From NCBI GenBank assembly GCA_900541855.1, contig UQLD01000023.1, positions 1-38,705 on the forward strand: a DNA stretch of 38,705 nucleotides. The letters run 5' to 3'. How positions within the stretch are numbered: the stretch's first letter is position 1; the number at the start of each line of letters is the position of its first letter. Both the position numbers and the translations under genes were made by a program. Below, piece by piece: positions 1 through 7,734 of this stretch. The DNA is from an uncultured Collinsella sp. (lineage in GTDB: Bacteria > Actinomycetota > Coriobacteriia > Coriobacteriales > Coriobacteriaceae). The notes below the pieces were generated by a model, which saw nothing but the letters and a program-made list of their open reading frames with translations, did no database searches and was not told the DNA's origin.

Positions 1-167
1 TCGACACCGCCGAGTTCGCGATCCCCGGCCTTGACGACGAGTTCCGCGTCATCGTGTCTCCGTGGATCCTCTCCTCGCTGATTACCGATCGCCTTGCCGC
101 TTACTACGAGACGGTCACCAAACACAACCTCAACTACCGTCGTTACTATCACCAGTTCGATTACTAA
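1..167 (+). CDS. C-terminal end of a SIS-domain sugar-phosphate isomerase/deglycase (partial)
   Basis: Only the last 54 codons lie in the window, with the reading frame starting at base 3 and a TAA stop at 165-167. The visible end has an aromatic and basic tail, RRYYHQFDY, preceded by a segment with PWILSSLITDR. This resembles the C-terminus of SIS-domain proteins of the FrlB/AgaS type, where a His-x-Leu/Asn segment followed by RRYY and a final Tyr is typical (E. coli FrlB ends in a similar way). FrlB cleaves fructoselysine-6-phosphate to glucose-6-phosphate and lysine. The neighbouring gene looks like FrlC, which supports this reading. The substrate cannot be decided from this fragment, and another SIS-type aminosugar enzyme is possible. 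Confidence 0.6.
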   Translation, partial: DTAEFAIPGLDDEFRVIVSPWILSSLITDRLAAYYETVTKHNLNYRRYYHQFDY

Positions 168-190
168 GAGCAAATAACGTTTGTGTAATT

Positions 191-220
191 GGGCCCCGCT
201 CCTATATGGAACGGGGCCCC
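191..220 (+). terminator. GC-rich hairpin after the SIS gene
   Basis: A 12-13 bp nearly perfect inverted repeat (GGGCCCCG-C-TCC paired with GGAACGGGGCCC) with a 4-5 base loop lies 23 bases after the TAA. Only three T residues follow it, so it is a weak intrinsic terminator or an attenuator. It sits 20 bases before the next start codon, so it could set the expression ratio of the two genes. Confidence 0.55.
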
Positions 221-240
221 GTTTGGGTTGGAGAGTAATT

Positions 241-1077
241 ATGAGCTACCCCCAGCTTGCCGTTATGAATATCAGCCATCGCTACTTTGATCTTGAGGAG
301 TTCTTTTCTTCGGCGTCGGCTTCGGGCTACACGTGTTGCGAGCTTTGGACCGGGGCGATGCATCTGTATGTCGATTGCCATGGATACGATTCGCTCGAGC
401 GGGTACGGGAGCTGTCGCAGCGGTATGGGGTTCGGATTGTGGGGCTTTGTCCCGAACAGAACAACCCCAAGCCGTGGAATATCGCGGCGCGCGGGAATGA
501 GGCGCGTGCACGCACGCTCGCGTACTTTAAGAACGTTGTAGATATCGCGGCGGAACTTGGAGCCGAGCAGGTCATGGTCTCGAGCGGCTGGGCATTTTTG
601 AACGAGCCGATCGAGGACGCGTGGGGTCGCAGCGCCTCGATGCTGCGTGCGATTGCCGAGCATGCGGGAGAGCGCGGCGTGCGACTGGTGCTCGAGGCCC
701 TACAGCCGGTTGAGTCGATGATCGTGAACTCGGCAGCCGATACGAAGCGCATGATCGAGGCGGTTGATCATCCGGCACTTAAGGCGTGTCTGGATTTGGG
801 CGCTATGGCGGTGGCGGGGGATACCATCGACGATTATTTCGATCTGCTTGGCGATGATGTCGCCCACGTGCATTTTGTCGATGTTGCGGCAGATGGCACG
901 ACGCATCTTGCCTGGGGTGACGGCGACCGCGATATGCGCGCCGACCTGGATAGGTTGGTGGCGCGCGGCTATCGCGGAGTTGTTTCGGCCGAGACCTATG
1001 ATTGGCGCTATTTCGCCAATCCCGCGGCAGCCGATGCGCAGGTAATGGCAGAGTATCGTCGTGCGATTGGCGTCTAG
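241..1077 (+). CDS. Sugar-phosphate isomerase/epimerase, TIM barrel, FrlC-like
   Basis: This 278-residue protein belongs to the xylose-isomerase-like / AP-endonuclease-2 TIM-barrel family. The metal-site pattern is visible: a Glu in VLEALQPVES, an Asp in CLDLGAM, His residues in HVHFVD and a Glu in SAETYDW. The segments VESMIVNSAAD, DYFDLLGDDVAHVHFVD and the AWGDGD stretch parallel the E. coli fructoselysine 3-epimerase FrlC. The start at 241 is chosen because GGAGAG lies just upstream; an upstream in-frame TTG at 181 would run through the hairpin at 191-220 and is rejected. The gene follows a SIS-domain gene on the same strand, as frlC follows frlB in E. coli. By family knowledge it would interconvert ketose-amine epimers in the cytoplasm; the real substrate is unproven. 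Confidence 0.75.
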   Translation: MSYPQLAVMNISHRYFDLEEFFSSASASGYTCCELWTGAMHLYVDCHGYDSLERVRELSQRYGVRIVGLCPEQNNPKPWNIAARGNEARARTLAYFKNVVDIAAELGAEQVMVSSGWAFLNEPIEDAWGRSASMLRAIAEHAGERGVRLVLEALQPVESMIVNSAADTKRMIEAVDHPALKACLDLGAMAVAGDTIDDYFDLLGDDVAHVHFVDVAADGTTHLAWGDGDRDMRADLDRLVARGYRGVVSAETYDWRYFANPAAADAQVMAEYRRAIGV

Positions 1078-1180
1078 GTGGGGTTGGGTTGCGACAATCC
1101 GCTCCTATGTTTCCAAATGAATACGCTGTGAGCCGGGAAGGACGATTTTCCCCGCAAACACTCTAGTATGCTAAAGTACC

Positions 1181-1212
1181 CAGAAGACCGGCGAAGCTAT
1201 GCCGGTCTTCTG
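1181..1212 (+). terminator. 12-bp perfect hairpin between the epimerase gene and the his operon
   Basis: CAGAAGACCGGC pairs perfectly with GCCGGTCTTCTG around an 8-base loop and is followed by TTCT. It can end transcription of the epimerase gene. A possible -10 (TATGCT at 1167-1172) lies directly upstream, so the hairpin could instead form the first bases of the his mRNA. I see no T-box and no run of His codons, so classical his attenuation is not supported. Confidence 0.6.
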
Positions 1213-1247
1213 TTCTATACGAGGCACAGCATGAGGAGGCTCACCAG

Positions 1248-2963
1248 ATGACGGCCACACCGTGGGGATTCCGGGACATATTGCCCGAGGAGGCTCAGGC
1301 GCGCGAAGAGATCGCATGTACGGTGAAGGGCTGCTTTAGGGAGCATCATTACCTTCCGGTCGAGACGCCGCTGCTCGAGGACAAGGGTTCGCTCGATGAG
1401 GGCGGCCGCATTGCGGACACGCCGTTTAAGCTCTTTGATGACGACGGCCGCCTGCTGGTGATCCGTCCCGACAACACGTTGCCGATCGTGCGCTTGGTTT
1501 CGACCCGCATGCGCGCTGCCGACTTGCCTCTGCGCTTACGTTACGAGGCGCCGGTGGTTCGCGAGTGCCAGCGCAATGCCGGTGGTTCGCGCCAGTTTAC
1601 GCAGTTGGGCTTTGAGCTTATCGGCGCGGGCGATACCTCGGGCGATGTCGAGATTGTCTCACTGGTGGCCGAGGCCGTGCGCGAGCTGGCACTTCCCGAT
1701 GCGCGCATTATCGCAGGTAGCGTGCGTCCTTTTAAGGAATTGCTCGCGGTATGCGAGGATCGCCAGTTGGCTGTCGAGGCCCTGCGCTGCGTGCATGCCA
1801 ACGACTTTGTGGGCCTCGATGCCCGCGTGGCTGCCAGCGCCGAGTCCGATGCCGTCAAGGCCGCCATTAGCGAGCTGCCGCGCCTACACGGTGGTGCCGA
1901 GGTGCTCGACCGCGTGGATGCGCTGCTGGGGGCTGCCGGTATCGCCGCGCCGCTGACGCGCGAACTGCGTGCCCTGGTCGATGGTCTGGCTCCCGGGGAC
2001 GCCCAGGTGCTGTCGTTCGACTTCTCCATCATGAACTCTTTCGATTACTACACGGGCCTGGTCTTTAAGGCCTATGCCGGCGGCTTGCCCGATCCGGTCG
2101 GCTCGGGTGGACGCTACGACTCCATCTTTACCGGTGCATTTGGCGACGGCATCGAGGTACCGGCGGCGGGCTTCGCCTTTTCGCTCGAGCGTCTGGAGGC
2201 CGCGCGTACCTCGGCCGAGGACGCCGTTTCCGATGGTGATCACGCCGCGGGCCGTGGCGCCGAGGGTCCGCTGCGCATCGCCGTGCCCAAGGGCTCGCTT
2301 AAGGCCGACACGCTCGACGTGCTCGAGGCCGCGGGCCTGGACGTCTCTGAGCTGCGTGACCCCGGCCGTCACCTGATTGTGCGCGGCCGCGACGCGCGTG
2401 CCGGCAAGGGCACGGTCGGCGATATCGAGTTTGTCATCGTGCGCCCCAGCGATGCGCCTGCCTTTGTGGGCTGCGGTGGTGCCGATTGCGGCATCTGCGG
2501 TTGGGACTCGCTTATCGAGGCCGACCTTAACCTGCTGCAGCTGGTCGATCTGGGCTACGGCCTGTGCACCTTTATCGAGGCGGAGCCCGCGTGGCGCGCC
2601 GGTCAGGCCGAGCGCAACTATGCCCGCCGCGGGTCGCTTCGCGTGGCCACCAAGTATCCGCGCATCGCGAGTGCCTGGTATGCCGAGCGAGGCGTGAACG
2701 CCGACATCGTTTCGCTGCATGGCAACATCGAGCTGGGCCCCATCGTCGGCATGACCGATCGCATCGTGGACATTACCGCCACGGGCGCCACGCTGCGCGA
2801 CAACGACCTGGTCATCACCGGTCGCATCATGGACTGCACGGCCCGCTTCTTTGTCAACCCGGGTGCCGCGCGCCTGGATCCGCGCGTACGCAATCTGGCA
2901 GATCGCTTGGCCGCGGCCGTTAAGGACAAGCATTTTGAGCCCGTCGCGGGCTCGGCACAATAG
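1248..2963 (+). CDS. hisG: HisZ-HisG fusion: ATP phosphoribosyltransferase, regulatory plus catalytic domains
   Basis: This single 571-residue polypeptide carries both halves of the short-form ATP phosphoribosyltransferase, which makes phosphoribosyl-ATP in the first step of histidine synthesis. Residues 1-320 are a HisZ domain, the class-II histidyl-tRNA-synthetase-like regulatory subunit (RPDNTLPIVR near 73-82, SGGRYD at 286-291). A low-complexity linker at about 321-341 joins it to a short HisG starting at LRIAVPKGSL (342-351). HisG motifs include VATKYPRIA and the phosphoribosyl-binding DITATGATL (508-516). The usual GxxGxD segment appears as GICGWDS, a mild departure. HisZ and HisG are normally separate chains that assemble into an octamer. 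GAGGAGG 10 bases before the ATG fixes the start. It is the first gene of the his operon, 105 bases before hisD. Confidence 0.93.
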   Translation: MTATPWGFRDILPEEAQAREEIACTVKGCFREHHYLPVETPLLEDKGSLDEGGRIADTPFKLFDDDGRLLVIRPDNTLPIVRLVSTRMRAADLPLRLRYEAPVVRECQRNAGGSRQFTQLGFELIGAGDTSGDVEIVSLVAEAVRELALPDARIIAGSVRPFKELLAVCEDRQLAVEALRCVHANDFVGLDARVAASAESDAVKAAISELPRLHGGAEVLDRVDALLGAAGIAAPLTRELRALVDGLAPGDAQVLSFDFSIMNSFDYYTGLVFKAYAGGLPDPVGSGGRYDSIFTGAFGDGIEVPAAGFAFSLERLEAARTSAEDAVSDGDHAAGRGAEGPLRIAVPKGSLKADTLDVLEAAGLDVSELRDPGRHLIVRGRDARAGKGTVGDIEFVIVRPSDAPAFVGCGGADCGICGWDSLIEADLNLLQLVDLGYGLCTFIEAEPAWRAGQAERNYARRGSLRVATKYPRIASAWYAERGVNADIVSLHGNIELGPIVGMTDRIVDITATGATLRDNDLVITGRIMDCTARFFVNPGAARLDPRVRNLADRLAAAVKDKHFEPVAGSAQ

Positions 2964-3068
2964 CGCGAGCGCGCACGGGCGCCCCAACGTACGGGCTGCG
3001 GGCCGATTGGCGCCGCCGCCCGGCCTCTCGTTTTTCGAACACAACCTCGACCGATAGGGGATACCGAT

Positions 3069-4505
3069 ATGAAGACCATCAAGCTTGCTCCCGGTGAGCG
3101 CCTCGTTACCAACCAGCTCAACCGCAAGGGCGTGCTGCCGCAAAACATCATCGACGCCGCCCGCGATATCGTGGCCAACGTGCGTGCCAACGGGGATGCC
3201 GCGGTGCGCGATTACTGTCAGCGTTTTGACGGCGTTGAGCTGCAGAGCTTCCGCCTGCCGCAAGAGCAGATCGATGCCGCGCTCGAAGGCCTTGACCCGG
3301 CCTTTGTCGCCGCGCTTAAGAAGGCCGCGCGCCAGATTCGCGAGTTCCACCAGCGCGAGGTCGAGCAGAGCTGGTTTACCACGCGTGCGGACGGCACGAT
3401 GCTCGGCGTTAAGGTGACCCCGCTCGCGGCGGCCGGCATCTACGTGCCGGGCGGTCGCGCTCAGTATCCCTCCACCGTGCTCATGAACGCCATTCCCGCC
3501 AAGGTTGCCGGTGTCAAGCGCGTGGTTATGGTGACTCCGCCGCAAAAGGATGGCCTGATCAGCCCCTACACGCTCGCGGCGGCCAAGCTCGGCGGCGTGG
3601 ACGAAATCTATATGGTAGGCGGCGCCCAGGCCGTGGCCGCGCTGGCGTACGGTACCGAGACCATTCCGCGTGTCGATAAAATCACCGGTCCGGGCAACGC
3701 TTTTGTTGCCGCTGCCAAGCAGATTGTCTCGGGTGACGTGGGAATCGACATGGTCGCCGGCCCGTCCGAGGTCTGCGTGCTGGCCGATGCCACGGCCAAG
3801 CCTATGGTGGTCGCGGCAGACCTGATGGCCCAGGCCGAGCACGATCCGCTGGCAGCCTGCTATCTGGTGACTTGCGACGAGCAGTTTGCGCGCGAGGTCG
3901 AGGCTGGCATCGACATCCTGGTGGCGCAGTCGCCGCGTGCCGAGATTACGCGCGCTTCGCTCGACAACGAAGGCACCATCGTGGTGGCCGCCGATATGGC
4001 TGCCGCCGTTGAGGCCGTGAACACCGTGGCGCCCGAGCACCTGGAGCTGCACTGCAAGGATGCGATGGGCCTGCTTGGCGGCATTCGCAACGCCGGCGCC
4101 ATCTTTGTGGGCGCTTGGAGCTCCGAGCCGCTTGGCGATTATGTTGCCGGCCCCAACCACACGCTGCCGACCGGCGGCACGGCCATGTTCTCCAACCCGC
4201 TTTCGGTGGAGGAGTTCGTCAAGCGCTCGAGTGTCATTTGCTATACGCCCGAGGGCTTGCTCTCCGACGCTCCCGCTACGCAGCGTCTGGCCGAGGCCGA
4301 GGGCCTGTGGGCACACGCGCTTTCTGCTGCCCTGCGTCGTCGCGTGCTGGAGCAGGGCGAGGATGCCGTGAGTGCCGAGTCACTGGCTGCGGCCGACCTG
4401 ACCAAGGTCGCCTGGCCGGGCGACGCCGTGGCGACGGTTGCTGAGGGCGTGGACCTGGCGGCGGCTGCGGGCGGTGCCGCTGGCGCGACCGGCGAGGAGG
4501 CCTAA
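3069..4505 (+). CDS. hisD: Histidinol dehydrogenase
   Basis: HisD catalyses the last two oxidations, histidinol to histidinal to histidine, using NAD and a zinc ion. The 478-residue product has the family signatures: an NAD-binding region with AGIYVPGGRAQYPS, TGPGNAFV, DMVAGPSE, the zinc/substrate residues in MAQAEHDP, the catalytic Glu-His in VAPEHLEL, and GPNHTLPTGG. The family is usually about 430 residues; the excess is an Ala/Gly-rich C-terminal tail (the last 30 or so residues), typical of the low-complexity additions seen in several proteins here. Its final codons contain GAGGAGG, which serves as ribosome-binding site for hisC, so the two genes are translationally linked. The preceding 105-base gap is GC-rich without a clear promoter. 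Confidence 0.95.
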   Translation: MKTIKLAPGERLVTNQLNRKGVLPQNIIDAARDIVANVRANGDAAVRDYCQRFDGVELQSFRLPQEQIDAALEGLDPAFVAALKKAARQIREFHQREVEQSWFTTRADGTMLGVKVTPLAAAGIYVPGGRAQYPSTVLMNAIPAKVAGVKRVVMVTPPQKDGLISPYTLAAAKLGGVDEIYMVGGAQAVAALAYGTETIPRVDKITGPGNAFVAAAKQIVSGDVGIDMVAGPSEVCVLADATAKPMVVAADLMAQAEHDPLAACYLVTCDEQFAREVEAGIDILVAQSPRAEITRASLDNEGTIVVAADMAAAVEAVNTVAPEHLELHCKDAMGLLGGIRNAGAIFVGAWSSEPLGDYVAGPNHTLPTGGTAMFSNPLSVEEFVKRSSVICYTPEGLLSDAPATQRLAEAEGLWAHALSAALRRRVLEQGEDAVSAESLAAADLTKVAWPGDAVATVAEGVDLAAAAGGAAGATGEEA

Positions 4506-4506
4506 T

Positions 4507-5622
4507 ATGGCCGAGCTGACGCCCCGCATGAAGGAGCTCGTCCAGCCCTACTTGACCGGCATCGAGCCCTACGATCCCAACTTTACGCCCACGCGCATCA
4601 ATCTTTCGGCCAACGAGAACACCTATCCCGTGCCGGCCGGCGTGCGCGAGGCGGTTGATGCGGCCTTGGCTGCCGCACCGCTCAACCGCTATCCCGATCC
4701 CATGTCCAACGACCTGCGCGACGAGCTTGCTGCCTGGCATGGCGTGACGCGCGAGAACATCTGCGTGGGCAACGGCGGCGACGAGCTACTCTATAACTTC
4801 CTGCTGGCGTTTGGCGGCGCGGGGCGGACCCTGCTCAACTGCCCGCCGTGCTTTAGCGAGTATGCGTTCTTTGCGTCGCTGTGCCAGACCGAGGTGCGCG
4901 ACGTGTGGCGCGACCCGGCGACCTTTGAGCTCGACCAGGCGGCGGTGCTTGCGGCGGCTCCCGAGTGCAATCTGGCGATCGTGACCTCGCCCAACAATCC
5001 CACGGGTGACGTGGCGCCGCTCGACTTTGTTGCGGCTCTGTGCGATGCCTGCCCCGGCATGGTCATGGTCGACGAGGCCTACGTGGAGTTTGCCGACGAT
5101 TCGTTTGGCGCGGCAACTACGGCGCAAGGCCTTATTGCCGAGCATCCTAACCTGGTGATTCTGCATACACTGTCCAAGGCGTTCGGCGCCGCCGGCACGC
5201 GCCTGGGCTATGTGATCGCGGCGCCCGAGGTCATCGACGTGTTCGCGGCGATTCGCCAGATCTATTCGGTCAACGTGTTGAGCCAGGCGGCGGCGCTTGC
5301 CTGCGTGCGTGCCCGCGATGCGTACGCGCCCGTGGTGGCACAGGTTGCATCCGAGCGCGAGCGCGAGCTGTGCGCCCTACGCGCAATGGCTGCCGAGGGC
5401 ATGCCCGCGGAGGCATGGCCGAGCGCGGCGAACTTTGTGCTTGTGCGCACGCCGCATGCCACGCGCGTGCGCGAGCGTCTGCGCGACGAGTATTCGATTT
5501 TGGTGCGCGACTTTAGTTACGCGCCGGGGCTCGCGGACTGTCTGCGCATTACCGTGGGCACCCCGCAGGAAAACGACGAGGTGCTGGCCGCGTTTGCCGC
5601 GCTGGTGAAGGAGGAGATGTAG
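4507..5622 (+). CDS. hisC: Histidinol-phosphate aminotransferase
   Basis: This 371-residue PLP enzyme of fold type I (class I/II aminotransferase) transfers the amino group from glutamate to imidazole-acetol phosphate. Visible residues are the PLP Lys224 in TLSKAFG, the Asp189 pyridine-binding residue in VDEAYVEF, the SPNNPTG loop at 161-167, and the N-terminal NLSANENTYP segment typical of HisC. The ATG at 4507 is chosen because GAGGAGG lies 6 bases upstream; a longer in-frame reading from 4438 has no such site and overlaps hisD widely. The hisD stop is separated by one base, and the hisC TAG abuts the hisB ATG exactly, so this is clearly one operon. Confidence 0.95.
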   Translation: MAELTPRMKELVQPYLTGIEPYDPNFTPTRINLSANENTYPVPAGVREAVDAALAAAPLNRYPDPMSNDLRDELAAWHGVTRENICVGNGGDELLYNFLLAFGGAGRTLLNCPPCFSEYAFFASLCQTEVRDVWRDPATFELDQAAVLAAAPECNLAIVTSPNNPTGDVAPLDFVAALCDACPGMVMVDEAYVEFADDSFGAATTAQGLIAEHPNLVILHTLSKAFGAAGTRLGYVIAAPEVIDVFAAIRQIYSVNVLSQAAALACVRARDAYAPVVAQVASERERELCALRAMAAEGMPAEAWPSAANFVLVRTPHATRVRERLRDEYSILVRDFSYAPGLADCLRITVGTPQENDEVLAAFAALVKEEM

Positions 5623-6210
5623 ATGGACCGCTATGCCGAGGTGACCCGCAAGACGGGGGAGACCGACATTGTCGTAAAGCTCGACCTGGACGGATGCGGC
5701 GTGTGTGATATCTCGACCGGCGTACCGTTTTTCGACCACATGCTCAACGCTTTTGGCCGCCATGGCCTGTTCGATTTGACGGTGCACGCGGTGGGCGACG
5801 TCGAGGTCGATGCGCATCATACCGTCGAGGACACGGGCATTGTGCTGGGCGAGGCGTTTTGCCAGGCGCTGGGCGACAAGGCGGGCGTTACGCGCTTTGC
5901 CGACGCGGCGATCGCCATGGACGAGACGCTTGTGATGGCTGCCGTGGACATTTCGGGCCGCGGGCAGGCCTACTGCGAGCTGCCCGTGCCGACTGAGCGC
6001 GTGGGCAGCTTCGATACCGAGCTGGCCGTCGAGTTCTTCTACGCCTTTGCGCGCGATGCCAAGCTCACGCTGCACGTGCGCGAGCTGGTGGGCGGCAACT
6101 CGCATCACATTATCGAGGCCGCCTTTAAGGCCGTGGGCCGCACGATGCGCCGCGCCTGCGAGCTGGACCCCCGCGTGCAGGGCATTCCCAGCACCAAGGG
6201 CTCGCTGTAA
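5623..6210 (+). CDS. hisB: Imidazoleglycerol-phosphate dehydratase
   Basis: This 195-residue monofunctional IGP dehydratase converts imidazoleglycerol phosphate to imidazole-acetol phosphate with a di-manganese site. The two signature metal-binding repeats are present: FFDHMLNAFGRHGLFDL with DAHHTVEDTG, and later ELVGGNSHHIIEAAFKA. There is no N-terminal HAD phosphatase domain of the kind found in enterobacterial bifunctional HisB, so histidinol phosphate must be dephosphorylated by another enzyme. The ATG follows the hisC TAG without a gap, and GGAGAT in the hisC end can act as ribosome-binding site. A palindrome follows the stop codon. Confidence 0.96.
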   Translation: MDRYAEVTRKTGETDIVVKLDLDGCGVCDISTGVPFFDHMLNAFGRHGLFDLTVHAVGDVEVDAHHTVEDTGIVLGEAFCQALGDKAGVTRFADAAIAMDETLVMAAVDISGRGQAYCELPVPTERVGSFDTELAVEFFYAFARDAKLTLHVRELVGGNSHHIIEAAFKAVGRTMRRACELDPRVQGIPSTKGSL

Positions 6211-6223
6211 CCGTCACAAGGGT

Positions 6224-6264
6224 AAAACCACCACAAAGGGGACAGGCACCTTTGTGGTGGTTTT
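6224..6264. repeat. Palindrome with GGGGACAG core between hisB and hisH
   Basis: A 16-bp perfect inverted repeat (6224-6239 with 6249-6264) encloses a 9-base loop, GGACAGGCA. It starts 13 bases after the hisB stop and ends 25 bases before the hisH start. The right arm ends in TTTT, so it could act as a partial terminator inside the operon. The GGGGACAG core recurs in hairpins near 9365 and 16282, which marks it as one member of a dispersed family. Confidence 0.75.
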
Positions 6265-6289
6265 GGATGATGAGAAGTGGAGGGGTCGC

Positions 6290-6991
6290 GTGGGCGAACC
6301 GAAGATCGTGGTGGTCGACTACCACAAGGGCAACTTGTCGAGCGTTGTGCGCGGGCTTGCGCGCGCCGGTGCCGTCGCCTGCACGTCGGACGACCCAGAG
6401 CAGATCCGTAACGCCGACGGCTTGGTCATCCCGGGCGTGGGCGCGTTCTATGACGCGATCGCCTTTATGCGCCAGAGCGGCGAGGCGGACGCGGTGCTCG
6501 ATGCCGTCGCCGCCGGAACTCCGCTGCTCGGCATCTGCCTGGGTCTTCAGCTATTTTTTGAGCGCGGCAACGAGGGCGTGCCTGCGGACGAGGGCGCGGT
6601 CGCCGACGGCAATGCCTCTGAGCAGACTGGCGGTCCCTGGGTCGATGGCCTGGGCATTATGCGCGGTTCGTGCACGCGCTTGGAGTCGAGCCGCCTGAAG
6701 GTGCCGCACGTGGGCTGGGACCAGGTGCATATGACGCCTGCCGGTGCGGCCGATCCGCTGCTCGCCGGTTTTGCCGAGGGCGCCAACATGTACTTCACCC
6801 ACAGCTATGCGGTGACCGACGACGCCGATACCGCCGATGTGCTGGCACGCACGCACTATACGCGGAGCTTCCCGTGCATCGTGCGTCATGGCAACGTGTG
6901 GGGCTGCCAGTTCCATCCCGAGAAATCCTCCGCGCTGGGTCAGCGCATTCTTAAAAACTTTGTGAGCATCGTCGAGGGGGCCGGCCGATGA
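6290..6991 (+). CDS. hisH: Imidazole glycerol phosphate synthase, glutaminase subunit
   Basis: HisH hydrolyses glutamine and feeds ammonia through the HisF barrel to make imidazoleglycerol phosphate and AICAR. The 233-residue product is a class I glutamine amidotransferase: the nucleophile Cys83 lies in LLGICLGLQLF, and the His/Glu pair lies in QFHPEKSS. PGVGAFYDA is the oxyanion-strand motif of HisH. The start is taken as GTG at 6290, 6 bases after GGAGGGG, giving the usual N-terminus with IVVVDYHKGNL; reading further upstream would run through the palindrome at 6224-6264. An internal segment near residues 95-115 (EGAVADGNASEQTGG) is a loop insertion compared with the usual 200-residue HisH. 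The TGA overlaps the hisA ATG by four bases. Confidence 0.93.
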   Translation: MGEPKIVVVDYHKGNLSSVVRGLARAGAVACTSDDPEQIRNADGLVIPGVGAFYDAIAFMRQSGEADAVLDAVAAGTPLLGICLGLQLFFERGNEGVPADEGAVADGNASEQTGGPWVDGLGIMRGSCTRLESSRLKVPHVGWDQVHMTPAGAADPLLAGFAEGANMYFTHSYAVTDDADTADVLARTHYTRSFPCIVRHGNVWGCQFHPEKSSALGQRILKNFVSIVEGAGR

Positions 6992-7731
6992 TTCTGTTTC
7001 CCGCAATTGATTTGATCGGCGGTAAGGTCGTGCGCCTGGAGCGCGGTGACCGGAGCCGCTGCAAGGTATATTCCGACGACCCCGTGGCCGTTGCCCGCTC
7101 CTTTGCCGAGCAGGGCACGAGCTGGGTGCACGTCGTCGACCTGTCCGCTGCCTTTGGCGAGGACGAGGACGCGTGCGCTGCCAACTCGGCGGCGATAAAG
7201 GCTATCTGCGGCATCGACGGTCTGTCCGTGGACGTGGGCGGCGGCGTTCGCTCGCTTGCGCGCATCGACGAGCTGGCCGGTTACGGTGCTCGCCGCATCG
7301 CACTGGGTACCGTGCTGGTGACCGAGCCGGGTTTTGCCGAGGTGGCGGCCCAAGGCTTTGGCGAGCTGCTCGTGGCCGACATCGCCGCTCGCGACGGCCA
7401 GGTCAAGGTGAACGGCTGGCGCGACGGCGCGGGCGTGGCACTCGACGATGCCGTGGCACAGCTCACCGAGCTGGGCTTTAAGCATCTGGTGTATACCGAC
7501 ATCGCGCGCGATGGCATGCAGACGGGCATCGATGTGGCGGCGTATCGCCATGTGGCCGAGGTCGCGGGCTTTCCCGTCGTGGCATCGGGTGGCATCTCGA
7601 CGCTCGACGATATCCGCGCGCTTGCCGCGGTGGGTGAGGACGCCATCGAGGGTGCCATCACCGGCCGTGCGCTCTACGAAGGCAACTTTACGCTGGCACA
7701 GGCGCTGGCCGCCGCCCGAGGGGAGGAGTAG
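6988..7731 (+). CDS. hisA: ProFAR isomerase (1-(5-phosphoribosyl)-5-[(5-phosphoribosylamino)methylideneamino]imidazole-4-carboxamide isomerase)
   Basis: HisA performs the Amadori isomerisation of ProFAR to PRFAR. The 247-residue TIM barrel keeps the catalytic pair: Asp8 in FPAIDLIGG and an Asp near 131 in LLVADIAARDG. The C-terminal phosphate-binding half has VVASGGIS and the AITGRALYEG motif. The start overlaps the hisH stop (ATGA), and three bases separate its TAG from the hisF ATG. In many actinobacteria this protein is PriA, which also serves TrpF in tryptophan synthesis. I cannot tell from sequence alone whether this one is bifunctional. Confidence 0.94.
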   Translation: MILFPAIDLIGGKVVRLERGDRSRCKVYSDDPVAVARSFAEQGTSWVHVVDLSAAFGEDEDACAANSAAIKAICGIDGLSVDVGGGVRSLARIDELAGYGARRIALGTVLVTEPGFAEVAAQGFGELLVADIAARDGQVKVNGWRDGAGVALDDAVAQLTELGFKHLVYTDIARDGMQTGIDVAAYRHVAEVAGFPVVASGGISTLDDIRALAAVGEDAIEGAITGRALYEGNFTLAQALAAARGEE

Positions 7732-7734
7732 CCC

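Noticed and set aside
1078..1247. T-box or his attenuator upstream of the his operon
   Set aside because: There is no T-box core sequence, no leader peptide with consecutive His codons and no alternative anti-terminator pairing; only a single hairpin is visible.
1884..4316. An 810-codon open frame on the minus strand opposite hisZG and hisD
   Set aside because: It is antisense to two well-identified enzymes, has no ribosome-binding site and encodes a repetitive His/Arg/Gly-rich sequence of the kind produced by GC-rich codon bias.
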